This document shows positions 44,164-52,856 of a stretch of DNA of 64,000 nt, one piece after another (position 1 is the stretch's first letter; each line of letters begins with the position of its first letter). This stretch comes from Sphaerisporangium sp. TRM90804 (lineage in GTDB: Bacteria > Actinomycetota > Actinomycetes > Streptosporangiales > Streptosporangiaceae). Under the pieces are notes generated by a model. The model did no database searches. It was not told the origin of the DNA and worked only from the letters and a program-made list of their open reading frames with translations. The translations under genes were made by a program, and so were the position numbers. The stretch is taken from the NCBI RefSeq assembly GCF_029846175.1, contig NZ_JARWAC010000026.1, positions 142,152-206,151 on the forward strand. Direction: 5' to 3'.

Positions 44164-44634
44164 ATGCGTAAGCCTATGATCATCGCTGGCCTGGCCACCG
44201 CGGCCGCGCTCGTCGTCGGCGGCGGAGTCGCCGTCGCGGGGGTCCAGGAGACCCCCACCCCCGCCGCCTCCTCTTCGGCTCCGGCCCCGGCCCCTTCCAC
44301 GCCGGCCGGCACCCCGTCCACGTCGGTCCCCACCGATGACGACCGCAAGCAGGGTGAGCCCGCCCCGGCGGTCGCCCGCGAGGCGGCCGAGAAGACGGCC
44401 CTCGCCCAGGTGCCCGGCGGCAAGGTGACCGAGGCGGAGCTGGACACCGAGAACAACACCCAGGTCTGGGAGTTCGACGTGACCGGCACCGACGGCGTCG
44501 AGAACGAGATCACCGTGAACGCCACCAGCGGCGCCGTGATCGCCAACGAGAAGGACGACGACACCGACGAGCAGGACGACCAGGACGACGCGACTGACGA
44601 CCAGGACGACGCGAACGACGTCGACGACGACTGA
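44164..44634 (+). CDS. exported PepSY-domain protein with acidic tail
   Basis: A 156-residue protein with a GGAGG ribosome binding site. A signal peptide (1-25) is followed by a Pro/Ser/Thr linker, one PepSY domain (about 68-125, with AREAAEKTALAQVPGGKVTE and WEFDVTGTDG) and a highly acidic Asp-rich tail (about 128-156) that could bind calcium or other cations. PepSY proteins inhibit or modulate extracytoplasmic proteases or act in sensing. It lies 119 nt after the two-component genes and is a likely regulon member. Confidence 0.82.
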   Translation: MRKPMIIAGLATAAALVVGGGVAVAGVQETPTPAASSSAPAPAPSTPAGTPSTSVPTDDDRKQGEPAPAVAREAAEKTALAQVPGGKVTEAELDTENNTQVWEFDVTGTDGVENEITVNATSGAVIANEKDDDTDEQDDQDDATDDQDDANDVDDD

Positions 44635-44689
44635 CGCGTGAGCCCACCCGCCGCGACCCGGGCACCCGCCCGGTCGCGCGGCGGCGCGC

Positions 44690-44752
44690 TCAGGCCGGGT
44701 GGGCCCGGGTCAGCTCCACCAGTTTGGTGACGGTCGCCTTGAAGCGGGCGGA
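44690..44752 (-). pseudogene. C-terminal remnant of an unidentified gene
   Basis: On the minus strand the last 20 or so codons of a coding-like frame are seen, SARFKATVTKLVELTRAHPA then TGA, with no start and no upstream coding sequence. It abuts the epimerase remnant head-to-head at about 44752. Parent family not recognised. Confidence 0.4.
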
Positions 44753-44967
44753 CCACCACCAACCGCGCGGTCGCGGAGGCGATCACCCGCGCCCTCCCCG
44801 GCGCGTCGCCCGTCCTCACCGAGGGGCGCGGCCCCCACGCGCCTGAGCGGGCCGCGCACCTCGACATCGGACGGCTGCGCGGTGACACCGGTTTCGAGCC
44901 GGAATACGACCTCGACCGCGGCATCTGCGACTACGCCGGCTGGCTCCGCTCCGGGCACCCGCGCTGA
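44752..44967 (+). pseudogene. C-terminal remnant of an NAD-dependent epimerase/dehydratase
   Basis: About 72 codons read as an SDR-epimerase tail: NRAVAEAITRALPG, then ERAAHLDIGRLRGDTGFEPE and YDLDRGICDYAGWLRSGH, ending in TGA at 44965. This matches the end of actinobacterial UDP-glucose-4-epimerase-like proteins. There is no start, and an in-frame stop lies at 44728. The preceding 1000 or so bases of such a gene are missing, so it is a 5'-truncated relic. Confidence 0.7.
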
Positions 44968-45123
44968 CACCCGTTCCGAGACGTACGACACGACGCCGTC
45001 CCCACCGGTGCAGGTGCCGCCGTGGCCCCGTGACGCCACGGCAGGCGCAACGGGGGCGCACTGCGGACAGGTCATACTTCGCGGACCGCCCCCGACCGGC
45101 CGCGGCCGGCGGCATGCGGGGAC

Positions 45124-46263
45124 TCAGTGGGGCAGGACGGCGCGGAGGGCGCTGGCGAGGCGTTCGTAGTCTTGTTCCTGGTTGTAGAGCTGGGCCGAGA
45201 GGCGCAGGAGGCCGGCGGCCGGCCAGGGTCTGATCGCGGCGCGGCAGCGGTGGCGGGTGTAGAGCTCGGACGCCAGGGCCTCGGCCTCGGGGAGGGTCTG
45301 GGCCACGCCTTCGGGGAGTCGCAGGACGCGCATGGACAGTTCGGGGTCCGACCGCCAGGGCACCAGGCCCACCTGCTCCGCGACGATCCGCTGGCCGCGG
45401 GCGACGAGGGCGGCGTTGCGGGAGCGTACGGTGCGGGCACCCAGCCCATCCAGTAGGCGGGTGCCGTGCGGCGATGCCAGCCAGGCCGTGTAGTCGCGGG
45501 TGCCCTGGAACTCCACCGACCTGGGGAAGCCGTCGTCCTGGTACCAGGAGACGACCAGGGGCTCGACGCGCTCCCGCCACGCCGGGCCGACGGCCAGCAC
45601 GCCCGAGGGGGCGGGCGCGAAGCACCACTTGTGCAGGTTCCCGGTCCAGAAGTCGGCGCCGAGGCCGCTGACGTCGACGTCGAGCATGCCCGGCGCGTGC
45701 GCCGCGTCGACGATCGTGACGACGCCGAGGGCGCGGAACCCCTCCACCAGGCGCTCCACCGGCAGCAGGCGCGCGGAGACCGAGGTGACGTGGTCGAAGA
45801 CCGCCAGCCTGGTGCGCGGGGTCACCGCCCCGAGGAACGCCTCCGCGGCGTCCTCGCCGGACCAGTCGCCGTCCTCCCGCCCGGGAAGCGTCACCGTGAC
45901 CACCTTCGCTCCGGTGAGCTCGGCCCGCCGCCGCGCGGCGATGCCCACAGCGCCGTAGGCGTGGTCGCCGACCAGGATCTCGTCGCCCGCCGCGAGCGGC
46001 ACCGAGTTCAACGCGACCGCCACGCCCTCGGTCACGTTGGCGACGAAGGCCGTCCCCTCGGGCTCGGCCCCCAGGAACGCGGCCACCTCGTTCCTGGCCT
46101 TGGCGATGCGGTCGAGCAGGGTGGTGTAGAAGACGTCGGGGTCGTGATCGAACTCCCGGTGAAGCTCCCCCTGCCGCTCCCGCACCACCTTGGGCACCGC
46201 CCCGAAGGACCCGTGGTTCAGATGCACGACGCCGGGGTCAAGGCTGAAATCGTCGATATCCAC
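45124..46263 (-). CDS. aminotransferase class V-fold PLP enzyme
   Basis: A 379-residue PLP enzyme of the isopenicillin-N-epimerase/cysteine-desulfurase-like branch. HLNHGSFGAVPK opens the protein; FVANVTEGVAVALN contacts the cofactor phosphate; VDAAHAPGMLDVDVSGLGAD contains the pyridine-N Asp; and the Schiff-base Lys is K212 in NLHKWCF. There is no Fe-S scaffold gene nearby, so a desulfurase role is unlikely; it could be an epimerase, aminotransferase or lyase on a small substrate. The GTG at 46263 appears leaderless. Confidence 0.85.
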   Translation of the reverse strand: MDIDDFSLDPGVVHLNHGSFGAVPKVVRERQGELHREFDHDPDVFYTTLLDRIAKARNEVAAFLGAEPEGTAFVANVTEGVAVALNSVPLAAGDEILVGDHAYGAVGIAARRRAELTGAKVVTVTLPGREDGDWSGEDAAEAFLGAVTPRTRLAVFDHVTSVSARLLPVERLVEGFRALGVVTIVDAAHAPGMLDVDVSGLGADFWTGNLHKWCFAPAPSGVLAVGPAWRERVEPLVVSWYQDDGFPRSVEFQGTRDYTAWLASPHGTRLLDGLGARTVRSRNAALVARGQRIVAEQVGLVPWRSDPELSMRVLRLPEGVAQTLPEAEALASELYTRHRCRAAIRPWPAAGLLRLSAQLYNQEQDYERLASALRAVLPH

Positions 46264-46270
46264 CTAACGG

Positions 46271-46276
46271 ACCCTA
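46271..46276 (-). promoter_or_regulatory. -10 element of the leaderless aminotransferase transcript
   Basis: On the minus strand TAGGGT ends 7 nt before the GTG at 46263. Confidence 0.45.
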
Positions 46277-46383
46277 ACCATTCCCCTCACCCCCGAACCG
46301 CCCAACCCCGGCCCGCCGCCCCCATGGGGGCGGGCACATCCTGGTTCACGTTCCATCGGCGGCCGGGCCGGAGGCGTCGGGTG

Positions 46384-47655
46384 TCAGGAAGGGGGTTCGC
46401 AGGCGGCGGCGCGGGTGAGGAAGACGGCGCGTTCGCGGGCGTTGCGGGTGAGGGCGGCGGCGCGGTGGAACTCCTGGCGGGCTTCGTCCGTGCGGCCCAG
46501 TTTGGCCAGGAGGTCTGCGCGGGCGGCGGGGAGGTGGGGGTAGTCGCGCAGGGAGGGGTCGGTGGTCAGCGGGGCGAGGACGGCCAGGCCCTGGGCGGGG
46601 CCGTGGGCCATGCCGACCGCGACGGCGCGGTTCAGCTCCACGACCGGGGACGGGCGGACGTGGGCCAGCACGCGGTACAGGGCCGCTATGCGCTCCCAGT
46701 CGGTGTCCTTAGGGTCGAGGGCGCGGGCGTGGCAGGCGGCGATGGCGGCCTGCAGGGCGTAGGGGCCGAAGGCTCCGCCGAGCGCCTCGGCGCGGGCCAG
46801 GGCCTCGGTGCCGCGGCGGATGAGCAGGCGGTCCCACCGGCGGCGGTCCTGGTCGAGGAGCAGGACCGGCTCCCCGGACGGGCCGGTGCGGGCGGGGGTG
46901 CGGGACGCCTGGATCTCCATCAGGGCGACCAGGCCGTGCACCTCGGGTTCGCCGGGCATGAGGCCGGCCAGGACGCGGCCCAGGCGCATCGCCTCCTCGC
47001 AGAGCGCCGGGCGCATCCAGTCGCCGCCGGCGGTCGCGGAGTAGCCCTCGTTGAAGACCAGGTAGACGACCTCCAGCACGGGCGGCAACCGGGCGGCCAG
47101 CTCGCCGGGGGCGGGCATCGCGAACGGGACGCGCTTGGCGGCCAGGGTGCGCTTGGCGCGGACGATGCGCTGGGCCACGGTGGGCTCGGGCACCAGGAAC
47201 GCCCGAGCGGTCTCCTCGGTGCTCAGCCCGCCGAGCAGGCGGAGCGTCAGCGCGACGCGTCCCTCGGCGGGGAGCACCGGGTGGCAGGCGGTGAAGATCA
47301 GGCGCAGCAGGTCGTCGCCGATGTGGTCGTCCAGCCCGTCCTCCGGGCCCGCCTCCGAGCGGGTCTCGACGTCGCGGCCCAGCTCCTGCAGCTTGCGGTC
47401 GTAGGTCGTCCTGCGGCGCAGCAGGTCGACGGCCCGGTGCTTGGCGGTCGCCATCAGCCAGGCGCCGGGGCGGTCGGGGACGCCGTCCCCGGGCCACCGT
47501 TCCAGCGCGATGACCAGGGCGTCCTGCGCGAGCTCCTCGGCCGTGCCGACGTCCCCCACGACACGGGCGAGCCCGGCGACGAGCCGCGCCGACTCGATGC
47601 GCCAGACCGCCTCGATCGCGCGATGGGTGGTGCGATGCGGATCGGCGGCCGTCAC
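46384..47655 (-). CDS. ECF42-type RNA polymerase sigma factor with C-terminal TPR-like domain
   Basis: A 423-residue extracytoplasmic-function sigma factor. Region 2 lies at about 12-80 (AIEAVWRIESARLVAGLARV), region 4 at about 125-180 (LTLRLLGGLSTEETARAFLV). A long C-terminal domain follows (about 190-423; LVFNEGYSA and LNRAVAVGMAHGP), which is the DUF6596/TPR-like extension that defines the ECF42 group. No anti-sigma gene is present, as expected for that group. The GTG at 47655 begins the conserved region; upstream in-frame sequence is Arg/Pro-rich and unlike protein. Its usual partner, a DGPF/YCII protein, is at 48423. Confidence 0.88.
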   Translation of the reverse strand: MTAADPHRTTHRAIEAVWRIESARLVAGLARVVGDVGTAEELAQDALVIALERWPGDGVPDRPGAWLMATAKHRAVDLLRRRTTYDRKLQELGRDVETRSEAGPEDGLDDHIGDDLLRLIFTACHPVLPAEGRVALTLRLLGGLSTEETARAFLVPEPTVAQRIVRAKRTLAAKRVPFAMPAPGELAARLPPVLEVVYLVFNEGYSATAGGDWMRPALCEEAMRLGRVLAGLMPGEPEVHGLVALMEIQASRTPARTGPSGEPVLLLDQDRRRWDRLLIRRGTEALARAEALGGAFGPYALQAAIAACHARALDPKDTDWERIAALYRVLAHVRPSPVVELNRAVAVGMAHGPAQGLAVLAPLTTDPSLRDYPHLPAARADLLAKLGRTDEARQEFHRAAALTRNARERAVFLTRAAACEPPS

Positions 47656-47975
47656 GGCTACCGATCCAACCACGCCACCCGCCGGCCGCGGCCCCCGCGT
47701 CCTCGGCGGAGGCCGTCGCCGAGCGCGGCAGGTGACGCGCCGGGGCCGGTAAGGCCCGAGGAGCCGCGCGCGGAGCTCCGGCACCCGCACGACCACGCCC
47801 CGGCCGTGCCGGGGTGATATCGGTCCGGGTCCATAATCCTTCTCGTGGTCGCATAGACGAGGAGCCGCGCATGGACGCCGGCCAGGGCGACGGGCGTCGC
47901 CCGTCTACGATCCGGCCGCCATCATGGCTGGAAGCGCCTCGGCCGCGGGGCCGGGCACGCGAGGAGGAGGGGCAG

Positions 47976-48347
47976 ATGGAGGAGATCGACCCGGATGCGG
48001 AGGCCGACCCCCGCATCGATCTCGTCCTGTTCCTGCGCGCCCGCTGGGCCGAGGAAGAGGCGGAGCTGGCGAGACTCACCCGGACGCGGCCCGTCCAGGA
48101 CTACCTTCGGCGGCACGCCGGCCGGCTGAGGGCCGATCTCGCCGCCAAGCGGGCGCTCGCGGATGCCCTGGAACGCCTGCTGAGCGAGGAGATAGCGGAC
48201 GACCTGGCGGACGAGGATCTGTCCTTCAGGAGACCTGGGGAGGTCGCCATGGCGATCGGCCGTCTCAGCGAGGTGCTCGCCATGGCCGTCCACTTCGCCG
48301 GCCAGTACGAAGGTCACGAGGGCTTCGACAAGCGGTGGGAGCTGTAG
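47976..48347 (+). CDS. DUF6221-like protein
   Basis: A 123-residue acidic, helical protein. LVLFLRARWAEEEAE near the start, the central VQDYLRRHAGRLRADLAAKR and the end EGFDKRWEL (cf. 'HPDYREEW') match the small actinobacterial DUF6221 family as I recall it; function unknown. GAGGAGGGG 5 nt upstream decides for ATG 47976 over ATG 47871 and GTG 47814. It is inserted, in opposite orientation, between the ECF42 sigma gene and its DGPF partner. Confidence 0.65.
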   Translation: MEEIDPDAEADPRIDLVLFLRARWAEEEAELARLTRTRPVQDYLRRHAGRLRADLAAKRALADALERLLSEEIADDLADEDLSFRRPGEVAMAIGRLSEVLAMAVHFAGQYEGHEGFDKRWEL

Positions 48348-48422
48348 GGACGGCCGAGCGGCCGGGCTGGGTCAGGGGCCCCGCACCCGCCACGGCGCAC
48401 TCCTCGTCGCGCCGGGGGACGG

Positions 48423-48794
48423 TCAGGGCTGGGGCGGGAGGTCCTCGGGGCCGAACACGCGGTGGACCTCGGCCTCGCCCTCCCAGCCGTCCCACAGGTC
48501 CTGGTGCAGCTTCATGAAGCGGGAGGTCCATTCGACGGCCTCCTCCTTCGAGCGGACGTCGTACAGGGCGTAGCTGATCATCTCCTTGGCCTCGGCGAAG
48601 GGGCCGTCGGTGACGCTCAGCTTCCCGGCGGCGAGCTCTACCCGCGCGCCGGCGGCGCTGGGGGCCAGGCCGCCGTTGTCGAGCATCACGCCGGCCTTGA
48701 GGGCGTCCTCCCCCAGCTTCATGATGGCCTCCATGAGGTCCGGCGGCGGCGGGGTGGTGGCGGGACCGGCCTTGAGCAGCACCAGATAACGCAT
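48423..48794 (-). CDS. YCII/DGPF-domain protein
   Basis: A 123-residue YCII-related protein with ferredoxin-like fold. It has the name-giving DGPF in VTDGPFAEAKE (about residues 63-73), the N-terminal MRYLVLLKAG and the C-terminal EVHRVFGPED. AAGGAGAG 6 nt upstream supports the ATG. DGPF genes are the standard genomic partners and regulatory targets of ECF42 sigma factors, and the sigma gene lies 770 nt further along the same strand. Biochemical function unknown. Confidence 0.87.
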   Translation of the reverse strand: MRYLVLLKAGPATTPPPPDLMEAIMKLGEDALKAGVMLDNGGLAPSAAGARVELAAGKLSVTDGPFAEAKEMISYALYDVRSKEEAVEWTSRFMKLHQDLWDGWEGEAEVHRVFGPEDLPPQP

Positions 48795-48977
48795 GCGATC
48801 TCTCCTTATGTTGGGTCTTGCGGGAATTCGGCCCGGACGGCCCGGGCGTTGCTCCCTCCGGCGTGGGCCGCCGCCGGTTCCGGCGGCCCTTCACCCATGC
48901 CTCGAACGGGGAGACCGGGATTCGACACTTCCGCCGAAATCTCTTCGAAGAATTTTCCCGGACGTCGACGACCCAGG

Positions 48978-50225
48978 TCAGAAGGCGAAAGCCTGGGAGC
49001 GGACGCTGTTGTCGAAGTTGGACAGCAGCAGTTCGGGCTCGCCTACGGCTCGGATGGCGGGGAGGCGGGTGAACAGTTCGCGGTACATGATCTTGATTTC
49101 CTGGCGTGCCAGGTTGGCGCCGAGGCAGAAGTGGGGGCCGGGGCCGCCGAAGCCGACGTGCGGGTTGGGGCGGCGGGTGATGTCGTAGCGGTCGGGGTCG
49201 GCGAAGACCTCCTCGTCGCGGTTGGCCGAGCCGTAGAACAGCACGACCTTGTCGCCGGGCGCGAGCCGGACCCCGCGCATCTCGTACTCGCGGGTCACGG
49301 TGCGGCGGAACTGCATGATCGGCGAGACGTACCGGACGGTCTCCTCGATGGCGCCCGCGATGTGGCCGTCGAAGTCGCCGGTGAGCCGCTCGCGCGCGCC
49401 GGGGTTGTCGGTGACCAGCTTGAGGCCGTGCGCCATGGTGTTGCGCGCCGTCTCGTTGCCCGCGACCAGCAGCAGGGTGAAGAACGAGCCCAGCTCCCTG
49501 GGGGTCAGCCGCTCGCCGTCGACGTTCGCGGTGACCAGCGCGGACACCAGGTCGTCGGCGGGGTCCTTCTCGCGCCGGCGGCCGAGGTCGATCACCAGGC
49601 GCTGCAGGGCGAACAGCGCGGCCATGTTGCGCCCGGCCATCGCCAGCGTGCGGGGCAGGCTCATGCGCACCCCGGTGTAGGCGGTCGAGACGTCGACGTG
49701 CCGGTGCACGCGGGCCCGGATGTCGTCGGGGACGCCCACCATGTCGCAGATGACGTGGATGGGCAGGCGGGCGGCGACCTGGGAGACGAAGTCGCGCGGG
49801 CCCTCCTTGACGACGTCGTCGACGATGCGCTCGGCGGCCCTGACGATGTCGGCGTCGAGCTTGGACAGCATCTTGGGCGAGAAGGCACGCGAGACGATGC
49901 GGCGCAGGCGGGCGTGCCGGGGGTCGTCGAGGTTGACCATGGAGTCGCCGAAGACGTGCTTCACCCAGCCGGGCGGCTCGGGGTTGGTCACGGCCGGCTC
50001 ACTGGAGAAGACCTTCGCCTCGCGGCTGGCCTCCACGACGTCGGCGTGCCGCACCAGGGCGTAGAACCCCTTGCCCGAGCGCAGCAGCGGCACCCGGCGC
50101 TCGGCGAAGAACACCGGGCTGCCGAGCCTCCTGAGCCGCGCGAAGTCGCGGTCGCGCTCACTCGGCGGGCGGCGCCAGAACGCGAGGTCCGCAAGGTCGA
50201 TGCCGGTCTCCACCACCGCTGTCAC
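48978..50225 (-). CDS. cytochrome P450
   Basis: A 415-residue soluble bacterial P450. The I-helix motif is LLVAGNETARN, the K-helix is EETVR, and the haem-binding loop is FGGPGPHFCLGANLAR (Cys near 367). The segment SMVNLDDPRHARLRRIVSRA is typical of the CYP125/CYP142/CYP268-like group that oxidises sterol side chains or branched lipids in actinobacteria, so such a substrate is possible but unproven. No ferredoxin or reductase gene is adjacent. The GTG at 50225 has a weak GGATGGGA upstream. Confidence 0.9.
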   Translation of the reverse strand: MTAVVETGIDLADLAFWRRPPSERDRDFARLRRLGSPVFFAERRVPLLRSGKGFYALVRHADVVEASREAKVFSSEPAVTNPEPPGWVKHVFGDSMVNLDDPRHARLRRIVSRAFSPKMLSKLDADIVRAAERIVDDVVKEGPRDFVSQVAARLPIHVICDMVGVPDDIRARVHRHVDVSTAYTGVRMSLPRTLAMAGRNMAALFALQRLVIDLGRRREKDPADDLVSALVTANVDGERLTPRELGSFFTLLLVAGNETARNTMAHGLKLVTDNPGARERLTGDFDGHIAGAIEETVRYVSPIMQFRRTVTREYEMRGVRLAPGDKVVLFYGSANRDEEVFADPDRYDITRRPNPHVGFGGPGPHFCLGANLARQEIKIMYRELFTRLPAIRAVGEPELLLSNFDNSVRSQAFAF

Positions 50226-50295
50226 GGTCCCATCCTGGCACGCCGCCGCCCCGCGCCCACCCCGAAAGCGACGGCCGGAGCGGGCGCGGGCGGCC

Positions 50296-51207
50296 TCAGC
50301 GGTAGGGCTGCCAGCGGGTGGTCAGGTCGCGGGCCTTGTAGGTGCGCATGCGGTGCTCCCACTGGCCGCGGACGCCGGGGTTGCTGCGCAGCACCGGCAG
50401 CACGCTGGTGACCAGCTTCAGCTCGCGCAGGCGCCGCAGCACGGGGAACCCGTCCCACCGGGTGACGTCGACGCCGTAGGCGGCGACCATCAGGGCGTGG
50501 TCGTCGGTGGGGTAGTCGAGGCGCAGCCGGCCGACCGCCACCGGGGTGAGGTCCCACTCGCGCGGACCGATCGCGGTGCCGTCGTAGTCGCACAGCACCG
50601 GGCCCTGCTCCCCGGCGATGAGGTTGCCGCAGAAGGCGTCGCCGTGGATGACGCCGGGCGGCAGCTCGAAGCGCAGGGCCGCCAGCCGCTCGTCGATCTC
50701 GTCGCACTCGGCGAGCAGGAAGGCGTGGTCGGCGGGGTCGAGCTCCTCCGGCTCGGCCAGCCGCTGCCGGACGTCCTCCATCGGCCGCCACGCCGGCAGG
50801 ACGGCGGGCGGGTACGGCAGCGCGTGCAGGCGCCTGAGCAGGACGGCGAGGTCGGCGCCGTCGGGACGGCGCCCGGTGGGCCGCACGTCCTCCCACAACG
50901 TGACGATCTGGCCGCGCAGCACGAGCGGCTGCGTGACCCCGGGCAGCAGCCGCACGCCCGGGAAGTCGTGGGCGGCCAGCCACCGGGCGACCCGCACGAC
51001 GTTGCCTGCCTGCCCGCGGGTGGCCGCGGACCCGGCCACGCGCACCACCACCGGCGCCGTGCGCAGCCGGAACACCGCGTTGTTGGTGAACTTGATCAGC
51101 TCGGCGCCCTCGGCGTCCAGCCCGACCGCGGCGCACGCGGCGGCCAGCAGGGAGCGGAGGTTGTCGCGGGTGAGCCCCCCGGAGGGGTCGACGGTCGTGA
51201 CGCTCAT
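50296..51207 (-). CDS. aminoglycoside-phosphotransferase-fold protein coupled to an XRE regulator
   Basis: A 303-residue kinase-fold protein: KFTNNAVFRL (glycine-loop region), PVVVRVAG where the usual Lys is replaced by Arg, catalytic loop IHGDAFCGNLI and metal-binding VLCDYDGTAIGPREWDL. The ATG overlaps the upstream regulator stop (ATGA), so both are co-translated. Such regulator/phosphotransferase pairs are frequent in actinomycetes; the target is unknown. The Lys-to-Arg change could alter activity. Confidence 0.8.
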   Translation of the reverse strand: MSVTTVDPSGGLTRDNLRSLLAAACAAVGLDAEGAELIKFTNNAVFRLRTAPVVVRVAGSAATRGQAGNVVRVARWLAAHDFPGVRLLPGVTQPLVLRGQIVTLWEDVRPTGRRPDGADLAVLLRRLHALPYPPAVLPAWRPMEDVRQRLAEPEELDPADHAFLLAECDEIDERLAALRFELPPGVIHGDAFCGNLIAGEQGPVLCDYDGTAIGPREWDLTPVAVGRLRLDYPTDDHALMVAAYGVDVTRWDGFPVLRRLRELKLVTSVLPVLRSNPGVRGQWEHRMRTYKARDLTTRWQPYR

Positions 51208-52571
51208 CCGGCGCGCAGCTCCACGATGCGCCGGCACAGCTCGCGGGCGTCCGAGAGGCCGGACCGCTCGGCCGCCGCCTCCTCCAGGGGGCTGAGCCGG
51301 TCGATCGTCCTGACCGACCTGATGCGGGTGACCAGCGTGACGGCCTCGTGGCCGTCGCGCAGCCCGAGGTCGACGTCCCCGAGCATGAGGCGGGCCGTGG
51401 CCAGGCCGATCAGCTCGAAGACCTTGCTGCGCGCCATGGTGTCGTCGCGGCTGCCGACGCTGCGCGCCAGCAGCTCGGCGGCCCGGGCCAGGTGGCCGGG
51501 ATGGGTGGCGGCCAGGCTGGCGTGGGTCATGCCGCTCGCGGCCTGGAGGTCGGTGAGGCCGAAGAACCGCACCCAGCACGGCGCCGCGTCGCGGTCGGCC
51601 CTGGCGAACTCGTCCTCGGCGCGGCGGATCGACTTCAGCGCCAGCCGCTCGTCGCCCAGCAGCGCGTACGCCCACGCCTCGTTGGCGCACAGCATGGAGA
51701 CGGTGAGCTCGCAGCTGGCGTCCTGTGCGCTGATCTGGCCGAGCTGGAAGAACCGCAGGGCGTCCTTGACGCGGCCGCGGTGCAGGTGGACCCGGCCCAT
51801 GCGGTACAGGACGTTGGCCGCCAGCGACGGGTCTCCGGCGTGCTTGGCCTGTTCGAGCGCGCGGGTGAGGTGGTCGCAGGCGGCGCCGTACAGGCCGGTG
51901 TCGAAGGACGTCCAGCCGGCGAGGTTGTGCTGGTCGGCCAGGGCCAGGTGCAGGCGGCGGCCGACCTGCTCGGTGCGGTCGGCGCGTAGCAGGTTCTGCG
52001 ACCAGGCGAGCTGCGCGACCACGGCGTCGCGGCAGACGCCGCCGCCGTAGCGGTAGTCGAGGCCGCGCAGGGTCTGGGTGACGGTCTCGACCTGCTCGAC
52101 CTCGGCGTCGCCGATGCGCCGGGGCACCGGGGTCTCGCTGCGCGGGAGCGGCCGGCGCCACCGGCCCTGCTCGACGTCGGCGGCGCCGATCGTGACCTGG
52201 GCGGCGTGCGCGAGCAGAAGGCGGACCCGCTCGTCCTCGCCGGCGTCGCCCCTCGGGCCGGCGGGCGGCGGGACGACGAGGTCGTGTGACGCCTCGTCGT
52301 AGGCCAGGCCCATGTAGCCGCGCGGGACGCCCAGGCCGTCGGCGATGCGCACCAGCACGTCGTACGCCATGACCTGGCGCCCGTTGAGGATCTCGGAGAT
52401 CTCGGACTGGGACTGCCCGGTGAGCGCCGCGATGCGGCGCTGGGAGATGCCGACGCGCTGCAGGAGCAGGTAGACCGTGGCTATGTCGCGCTCGGCGAGC
52501 GCGCGCCGCATCTGGGGACGCTCCCAGACGGCGAAGCTTATGGCCTGCTCGATCGCATGAGTGACGTTCAT
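51204..52571 (-). CDS. XRE-family regulator with tetratricopeptide-like sensor region
   Basis: A 455-residue protein. The helix-turn-helix (about 40-95) contains ISQRRIAALTGQSQSEISEI and VRIADGLGVPRGYMGLAYDE. The rest (about 160-455) is alpha-helical TPR-like repeats (for example LYGAACDHLTRALEQAKHAG), the layout of peptide- or morphogen-sensing regulators. GAAGG upstream supports the ATG at 52571. It is coupled to the phosphotransferase gene and divergent from an ATPase gene. Three CGATCG repeats lie in the shared upstream region. Confidence 0.82.
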   Translation of the reverse strand: MNVTHAIEQAISFAVWERPQMRRALAERDIATVYLLLQRVGISQRRIAALTGQSQSEISEILNGRQVMAYDVLVRIADGLGVPRGYMGLAYDEASHDLVVPPPAGPRGDAGEDERVRLLLAHAAQVTIGAADVEQGRWRRPLPRSETPVPRRIGDAEVEQVETVTQTLRGLDYRYGGGVCRDAVVAQLAWSQNLLRADRTEQVGRRLHLALADQHNLAGWTSFDTGLYGAACDHLTRALEQAKHAGDPSLAANVLYRMGRVHLHRGRVKDALRFFQLGQISAQDASCELTVSMLCANEAWAYALLGDERLALKSIRRAEDEFARADRDAAPCWVRFFGLTDLQAASGMTHASLAATHPGHLARAAELLARSVGSRDDTMARSKVFELIGLATARLMLGDVDLGLRDGHEAVTLVTRIRSVRTIDRLSPLEEAAAERSGLSDARELCRRIVELRAG

Positions 52572-52670
52572 GCCGACCCTTCGGCGGTGAAGGCCTCTGG
52601 CCTCTCGACGGAAACTCAGGCCTCCCAATTAACCAGGCCGTCCGGGGTTTCGGAGGGGATAACGGTTGGA

Positions 52671-52703
52671 CCGATCGCCCGGGCTGATCGGTTCGGCCGA
52701 TCG
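52671..52703. promoter_or_regulatory. three CCGATCG-type direct repeats
   Basis: CCGATCG (52671), CTGATCG (52684) and CCGATCG (52697) recur at exactly 13-nt steps between the divergent XRE and ATPase genes. Copies 1 and 3 contain the palindrome CGATCG. Probably an operator cluster, perhaps for the adjacent XRE protein. Confidence 0.45.
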
Positions 52704-52817
52704 GGGCAGACCCGGGTTGGGTATCGGCGTGACGGCTGGCCGCCCGACGCCCGCACCCCGCACCATCGGACCCACCACCTCGGGGGATCACCGCGCGCTC
52801 CCTCCGTCCGCTTTCAG

Positions 52818-52830
52818 TCGAGTCACTCGA
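52818..52830. promoter_or_regulatory. palindrome upstream of the ATPase gene
   Basis: TCGAGTCACTCGA is a perfect 13-nt palindrome with a single central base, 26 nt before the ATG at 52857. Candidate operator. Confidence 0.35.
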
Positions 52831-52856
52831 CCAGGAGCTCTAGGAGTGATCAGGTC

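Noticed and set aside
45124..46263. Cysteine desulfurase (IscS/SufS) for the class V aminotransferase
   Set aside because: No Fe-S scaffold genes nearby and the N-terminal HLNHGSFGAVPK fits the isopenicillin-epimerase-like branch better.
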